Assembly: GCA_039922875.1 (NCBI GenBank)
Contig: JBDTDV010000060.1
Coordinates: forward strand, 1-44,691
Length of the DNA stretch: 44,691 bases
Direction: 5' to 3'
Source: JBDTDV01 sp039922875
GTDB taxonomy: Bacteria; Actinomycetota; Actinomycetes; Actinomycetales; Microbacteriaceae
In this document: in pieces, positions 40,278 to 44,691 of the stretch
Position numbering within the stretch: the stretch's first letter is position 1
How the letters are laid out: every line of letters starts with the position of its first letter
The notes under the pieces: generated by a model
The model's input: the letters and a program-made list of their open reading frames with translations, nothing else
Told to the model about the DNA's origin: nothing
The model's database searches: none
Translations under genes and position numbers: made by a program

Positions 40278-42467
40278 ATGACCGGCTCACTCGCATCCTC
40301 ACCGGGGCGCGGGATGACCGACCTGGACACCAAGCTCGGTGGCGTGCTGGGCGGCCGGACCGCCAGTGCATTCGCCAAGGCGTTCGGAATTCAGACGGTC
40401 GGCGATCTGGTCAACCACTATCCGCGGCGGTATGCCAGGCGCGGCGAATTGACCGCGCTCAGCCAGTTGCCGCTGAACGAAGACGTGACGATCGTCGCCG
40501 AGGTGCGTGAAGTGCGCAAACGCCCGATGAAGGCGCGAAAGGGGTCCATCGTCGAGGCGAAGATCTCGGATGGAACCGGTGTCCTCACCCTGACCTTCTT
40601 CAATCAGCCCTGGCGTGAGGGCGACCTGACCCCCGGCACCCGGGGGATCTTCGCCGGCAAGGTCTCCGATTACCACGGTTCCCTGCAGCTGACCCATCCG
40701 GACTACGAATTGTTCGATGACGATCTGCCGTCCGAGCCGGACTCCGCCAGGCGCTGGGCCGAGACCCTGATCCCGATCTACCCGGCAACCGGTTCGGTTG
40801 CCAGCTGGCAGGTGCACAACGCAATGGCATTGGCCCTGGACTCGCTGGGCACGATTGCCGATCCCGTGCCGGAGGAGGTTCGTTCGGTGCGGGGCCTGGT
40901 TTCCTTTGACCAGGCGTTGCGGTGGATCCATCGGCCGGAGACCGAGCTGGAGGTGACGCGGGCCAGGGAGGCTCTCCGCTTCCACGAGGCGTTCGTGTTG
41001 CAGTCGGCACTGCTTCAGCAGCGCGCCAACGCCAGGCAAGAGCACGCCGTGCCGCGGGTGCCGGCCGCCGGCGGATATCTGGAGCGCTTCGACGCGGCGC
41101 TGCCGTTCGAGCTCACCGCCGACCAGCGCCGAGTGAGCGCGGAGATCGCCCGCGACCTGTCGCTCGGGACGCCGATGAACCGGCTTCTGCAGGGGGAGGT
41201 CGGCAGCGGTAAGACCGTCGTCGCGTTACGCGGAATGCTCGCCGTGGCAGATTCCGGCGGACAGTCGGCGCTCCTTGCTCCGACCGAGGTGTTGGCCGGC
41301 CAGCATCTGCGATCCATCGTGAGGGTGCTCGGACCCGATCTGGCCGCCGAGTTGATGCCGACCCTGCTGACCGGGCAACTTTCTACGGCACAACGCAAAA
41401 AGGCACTGCTACGCACCGTATCCGGTCAGGCGAGGATCGTGATCGGCACGCACGCGCTGATTTCGCCGACCGTGACGTTCTACGACCTTGGCCTGGTGGT
41501 CGTGGATGAGCAGCACCGGTTCGGGGTCGAACAGCGCGAGGCGCTGCGGCTGAAGGGGGCCTCGCCGCCGCACGTGCTGGTGATGACGGCGACCCCGATC
41601 CCGCGGACCGTGGCGATGACGGTGTTCGGAGACCTCGACGTATCGACGATCGCCGAACTGCCGATCGGCAGGCAGCGGATTGAGAGTTTCGTGGTGCCGC
41701 TGGCCGAGAAGCCGGGCTGGATGAACCGGGTTTGGGAGCGGGTATCGGAAGAGGTCGCCCAGGGGCGCCAGGTCTTCGTGGTGTGCCCCGCGATCAGTGC
41801 CAAGGAGGTCGAGGACGACGGCAGCGGCCTGCCCCAGGAACCTGCGGAGGCCGCGATCGCGACGGTCGAGGATACCGCGGCGCTGATCCGGGAGAACCCG
41901 CACCTGGCGTCCGCCCGGGTTCAGAGCTTGCACGGCCGGATGCCCAGCGATCACAAGGATGAGGTGATGCTCGGGTTCGCTGCCGGCGCGATCGACGTGC
42001 TGGTGGCGACCACCGTCATCGAGGTCGGCGTCGATGTGCCGAACGCCTCCGCCATGGTGGTGCTGGACGCGGACCGGTTCGGGGTCTCTCAGTTGCACCA
42101 GTTGCGCGGTCGAGTCGGGCGCGGCGGGGTGCCCGGGCTGTGCCTGTTCGTGGTGCGGGCGGCCAAGGAAACCGTCGCCAGAGAGCGGGTCGAAGCCGTC
42201 GCGGCCACCCTCGACGGCTTTCAACTGGCGCAGGTCGACCTGGAGCTTCGCCGGGAGGGCGACGTGCTGGGCGCACGCCAGTCCGGCGGTCGATCCTCCT
42301 TGCGGCTGCTCCATGTCGCGCACGACGGCGAGATCATCTCGGACGCCAGGGCGGCCGCCCGTGCGCTCCTGGACGTCGACCCGGGGTTCGCCGAGCACGA
42401 CGCGCTCCGCGCGGCCCTGACCCGCCGACTCGACGCGGAGACCCGACCGTTCCTGGGCAAGAACTAG
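40278..42467 (+). CDS. recG: ATP-dependent DNA helicase RecG
   Basis: The 729-residue helicase remodels stalled replication forks and Holliday junctions. It has an N-terminal wedge (OB-fold) domain (about 60-160), Walker A GEVGSGKTVVAL, motif II VVDEQHRFGVEQR, TATPIPRTVAMTVFGDLDVS, and the C-terminal helicase half with QLHQLRGRVGRGG and the TRG region. Length is normal. The ATG at 40278 fits a leaderless start; an internal ATG at 40314 is less likely. Confidence 0.97.
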   Translation: MTGSLASSPGRGMTDLDTKLGGVLGGRTASAFAKAFGIQTVGDLVNHYPRRYARRGELTALSQLPLNEDVTIVAEVREVRKRPMKARKGSIVEAKISDGTGVLTLTFFNQPWREGDLTPGTRGIFAGKVSDYHGSLQLTHPDYELFDDDLPSEPDSARRWAETLIPIYPATGSVASWQVHNAMALALDSLGTIADPVPEEVRSVRGLVSFDQALRWIHRPETELEVTRAREALRFHEAFVLQSALLQQRANARQEHAVPRVPAAGGYLERFDAALPFELTADQRRVSAEIARDLSLGTPMNRLLQGEVGSGKTVVALRGMLAVADSGGQSALLAPTEVLAGQHLRSIVRVLGPDLAAELMPTLLTGQLSTAQRKKALLRTVSGQARIVIGTHALISPTVTFYDLGLVVVDEQHRFGVEQREALRLKGASPPHVLVMTATPIPRTVAMTVFGDLDVSTIAELPIGRQRIESFVVPLAEKPGWMNRVWERVSEEVAQGRQVFVVCPAISAKEVEDDGSGLPQEPAEAAIATVEDTAALIRENPHLASARVQSLHGRMPSDHKDEVMLGFAAGAIDVLVATTVIEVGVDVPNASAMVVLDADRFGVSQLHQLRGRVGRGGVPGLCLFVVRAAKETVARERVEAVAATLDGFQLAQVDLELRREGDVLGARQSGGRSSLRLLHVAHDGEIISDARAAARALLDVDPGFAEHDALRAALTRRLDAETRPFLGKN

Positions 42468-42510
42468 GCACGCACCCACCGCCAAGCAGGCCGGGCTATT
42501 CTGGAGGCCT

Positions 42511-42993
42511 ATGAACAGGATCGCCGTTGTCCCTGGCTCGTTTGACCCCGTCACCCTGGGGCACATCGACGTGATCGCCCGTGCGGCCGCCCTGTTCGAC
42601 GAGTTGCACGTGATCGTGGTGCACAACCCCGACAAATCAGCCCTGCTTCCGCTGGCAAAACGGGTCGAACTTCTGCAACGCTCGATTCTGGACGCCGGGC
42701 TCCCGGACAACATCCTGGTCGCATCCTGGAGCGTCGGCCTCCTCGTCGACTATTGCACGGAGGTCGGCGCCAGCGTGCTGGTCAAAGGCATCCGCTCGCA
42801 GATCGATGTCGCCTATGAGACGCCGATGGCCATCGTGAACCGGAACCTCGCCGGAGTCGAGACAATCTTCATGCTGCCCGACCCTGCGCACGCCCATGTA
42901 TCCAGTTCACTGGTCAGGCAGGTCGCCGCGCTCGGCGGCGACGTCGGCCCGTATGTGCCCGGGGCTGTCGTGCGGTTCTTGAAGGGAACATGA
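42511..42993 (+). CDS. coaD: Pantetheine-phosphate adenylyltransferase CoaD
   Basis: The 160-residue enzyme transfers AMP from ATP to 4'-phosphopantetheine, the fourth step of coenzyme A synthesis. It has the nucleotidyltransferase motif GSFDPVTLGH (T/HxGH), VKGIRSQIDVAYE and the C-terminal ISSSxVR-type motif VSSSLVRQVA. GGAGG lies 3 bases before the ATG, and TATTCT (42497-42502) may be its -10 box. The end overlaps the MoxR gene by 4 bases. Confidence 0.97.
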   Translation: MNRIAVVPGSFDPVTLGHIDVIARAAALFDELHVIVVHNPDKSALLPLAKRVELLQRSILDAGLPDNILVASWSVGLLVDYCTEVGASVLVKGIRSQIDVAYETPMAIVNRNLAGVETIFMLPDPAHAHVSSSLVRQVAALGGDVGPYVPGAVVRFLKGT

Positions 42994-44027
42994 CGACACT
43001 TCCGGTTGGCATGTCGACGGATCCCGTGCGAGGCACGGAACCTGTGGATATCACACGCGAACTGCCGGAGCTGCGCGAGACGATCCAGGCGATTTCGGCC
43101 AGTGTGGAATCGGTGATCGACGGCAAGCACGATGCCGTGCAGACCGCATTGACCGTGCTGCTGGCCGAGGGGCACCTGCTGATCGAAGACGTGCCGGGCG
43201 TCGGCAAGACGATCTTGGCCAAGGCACTGGCCACCTCGGTGGACTGCACGGTGAGCAGGATCCAGTTCACCCCGGATCTGCTGCCATCAGACGTGACCGG
43301 GGTGTCGGTTTACGATCTCGCCGAGCGGAAGTTCGAGTTCAAGCCGGGTGCGGTGTTCGCCAACATTGTGATCGGCGACGAGATCAATCGGGCCAGCCCG
43401 AAAACCCAATCCGCGCTGCTGGAGTGCATGGAGGAGCGCCAGGTCACCGTGGACGGCTTCACCTATCCGCTGGATGCCCCGTTCATCGTGATCGCCACCC
43501 AGAACCCGATCGAGATGGAGGGCACCTACGCGCTGCCCGAGGCGCAGCGGGACCGGTTCATGGCCCGGATCGCGATGGGGTATCCCGACACCGCCTCCGA
43601 ACTTCGGATGCTGGACAACTGGGACGAAGGAAACCCTCTGGATCGGCTCGCGGCCGTGGTCAGCGTTGAACGGCTCAGGGAGATGATGATCACGGTGCGC
43701 CAGGTCTTCGCGTCGGCGCCGGTGAAGCAATACGCGGTGGATATTGCCAGGGCCACCCGCCAAGATAGCGATCTGCGCCTGGGGGCGAGCCCCCGCGCGA
43801 CTTTGCAACTGGTCAAATCGGCGAAGGCGCGCGCCGCGATCGACGGTCGAGACTTCGTTCTGCCTGACGACATCAGCGAACTCGCGCGATCGGTGCTCAG
43901 CCACCGGCTGATCCCCACCGGCAGGGCACTCGGGCGCCACCGTGAGAACACCGGTGCGATAGAGGGGATCGTCGCCCGGATCGTGGCCACCGTCCCGGTT
44001 CCGGTCGGCGCGGCGGCGCGGCCCTGA
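42990..44027 (+). CDS. MoxR-family AAA+ ATPase
   Basis: The 345-residue ATPase is of the AAA_3 (MoxR) type. Walker A is EDVPGVGKTILAKAL, Walker B IVIGDEINRASPKTQSALLE, sensor 1 VIATQNPIEMEGTYALPEAQ, and the C-terminal lid contains LGASPRATLQLVKSAKARA. MoxR proteins act as chaperones with a DUF58 partner, which follows 3 bases later. The start ATG overlaps the coaD stop. Confidence 0.95.
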   Translation: MTTLPVGMSTDPVRGTEPVDITRELPELRETIQAISASVESVIDGKHDAVQTALTVLLAEGHLLIEDVPGVGKTILAKALATSVDCTVSRIQFTPDLLPSDVTGVSVYDLAERKFEFKPGAVFANIVIGDEINRASPKTQSALLECMEERQVTVDGFTYPLDAPFIVIATQNPIEMEGTYALPEAQRDRFMARIAMGYPDTASELRMLDNWDEGNPLDRLAAVVSVERLREMMITVRQVFASAPVKQYAVDIARATRQDSDLRLGASPRATLQLVKSAKARAAIDGRDFVLPDDISELARSVLSHRLIPTGRALGRHRENTGAIEGIVARIVATVPVPVGAAARP

Positions 44028-44030
44028 GCC

Positions 44031-44691
44031 ATGTCCATCCGCCGCGATGTCGGATCCCGGGCCAGTGGCCCGCTACCGACGCTGCGTGGTTGGGGTGTCT
44101 TCGCCGCGGCGATTCTGGCACTTGTCTTCGCTGTGCTGCTCCGACGGCAGGACCTTTTGATCCTCGGCGTCTTCCTCGCGGTCCTGGTGCTCGCGGGGCT
44201 CATCGCCGTCACCGTGTTCCGGCCGTCATTCACGGTGACCCGTAGCCTCAGCCCGGACACCATAGCGGCCGGCGAAAAGGCTGAAGTGAACCTGGCTCTG
44301 CACGCCGGATCTCCCGGGTTGATCGGCCTGCGCGGCTGGCGCGACCGCGTCGCACCCGGCCTGACGGTGGTTCAGCAGCACACGGTGCATGCCGACTCCC
44401 TGTGCACCGTGGTGCGCGCGGAGCGTCGAGGTCGCTACCTGGTTGGGCCTGTGCTTCTGGAGCTCACCGACCCGTTCGGCATCGCCCGCTGCGAACAGCT
44501 GGCCGGATCCGCCGGAGCGCTGACGGTGACCCCGCCGGTGGTCGAGGTCGTCGTTGACGGGAGTCGGATGTTCGGCGGCGACGGGGCGGAACAGGTGTCG
44601 CAACGACCACTCACCCTCAACGCCGACGAGTTGGTCGCCCGGCAGTACCGCTCGGGCGACCCGATGCGCCGAGTGCACTGGCGAGCGACCG
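44031..44691 (+). CDS. DUF58 domain protein, 3'-truncated
   Basis: About 220 codons are visible before the window ends. Two membrane helices (about 19-38 and 42-62) are followed by a beta-rich domain and the DUF58 signature RQYRSGDPMRRVHWRAT at the very edge. DUF58 proteins pair with MoxR ATPases and often with transglutaminase-like proteins in the next gene. The ATG at 44031 lies 3 bases after the MoxR stop. Confidence 0.92.
   Translation, partial: MSIRRDVGSRASGPLPTLRGWGVFAAAILALVFAVLLRRQDLLILGVFLAVLVLAGLIAVTVFRPSFTVTRSLSPDTIAAGEKAEVNLALHAGSPGLIGLRGWRDRVAPGLTVVQQHTVHADSLCTVVRAERRGRYLVGPVLLELTDPFGIARCEQLAGSAGALTVTPPVVEVVVDGSRMFGGDGAEQVSQRPLTLNADELVARQYRSGDPMRRVHWRAT

Overview
The window looks like chromosomal DNA of a high-GC Gram-positive actinobacterium, most likely a member of the Microbacteriaceae. 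The evidence is the high GC content, frequent GTG starts, several probable leaderless genes (TANNNT box 6-7 bases before the start codon), the order leuC-leuD-murA-acyltransferase-gpsA-ddl-DUF3515-thiL-rsmD-recG-coaD, and a RamB/PrpR-type regulator divergent from a GTP-dependent PEP carboxykinase. Genus is not resolved. All functions are inferred from recognised motifs; no database search was run.

Left third (1-12.8 kb), accessory. After a truncated cation-efflux gene and a DUF2254 membrane protein comes a Crp/Fnr-type regulator, then a tightly overlapping run: radical SAM enzyme, lipoprotein solute-binding protein, two permeases, ABC ATPase, TVP38/TMEM64 membrane protein and CDP-alcohol phosphatidyltransferase. 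A CLWTGC-type flavin disulfide oxidoreductase, a SAM methyltransferase and a HAD hydrolase follow. The set resembles the E. coli ydjXYZ-ynjABCDEF cluster but adds a radical SAM enzyme, an oxidoreductase and a methyltransferase. It is the best candidate here for an undescribed pathway, perhaps making or modifying a lipid or small molecule.

12.8-16 kb, mercury locus. A complete IS481-family element (TGT...ACA ends, CCTAGG target duplication) sits exactly at the merA stop codon. Both merA and the transposase take their TAG stop from the duplicated target. merA is divergent from a MerR-type regulator, with a typical 19-bp-spacer MerR promoter between them.

16-26 kb. OsmC-like protein, NhaA antiporter, DHA2-type MFS exporter, 3-hydroxyacyl-CoA dehydrogenase-like protein, EEP-family hydrolase, RamB/PrpR-like regulator, pckG with a perfect palindromic terminator, and an MBL-fold hydrolase.

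26.2-28.3 kb. tRNA-Glu(CTC) with promoter and terminator, then a decayed tRNA-linked insertion: a tyrosine-integrase relic and an in-frame Phd/RelE chimera that keeps a YefM-like TGTACA operator. DUF2277, a 17-bp tandem repeat and a DUF1345 membrane protein follow.

28.3-44.7 kb, conserved chromosome. A yybP-ykoY-type (Mn2+) riboswitch precedes terC; then a PP2C phosphatase; then leuCD preceded by a probable leaderless leucine leader peptide and attenuator. After these come murA, plsC-like, gpsA, ddl, DUF3515, thiL, rsmD, an encapsulin with its ferritin-like cargo (a likely iron-storage nanocompartment cotranscribed with rsmD), recG, coaD, a MoxR ATPase and a truncated DUF58 protein.
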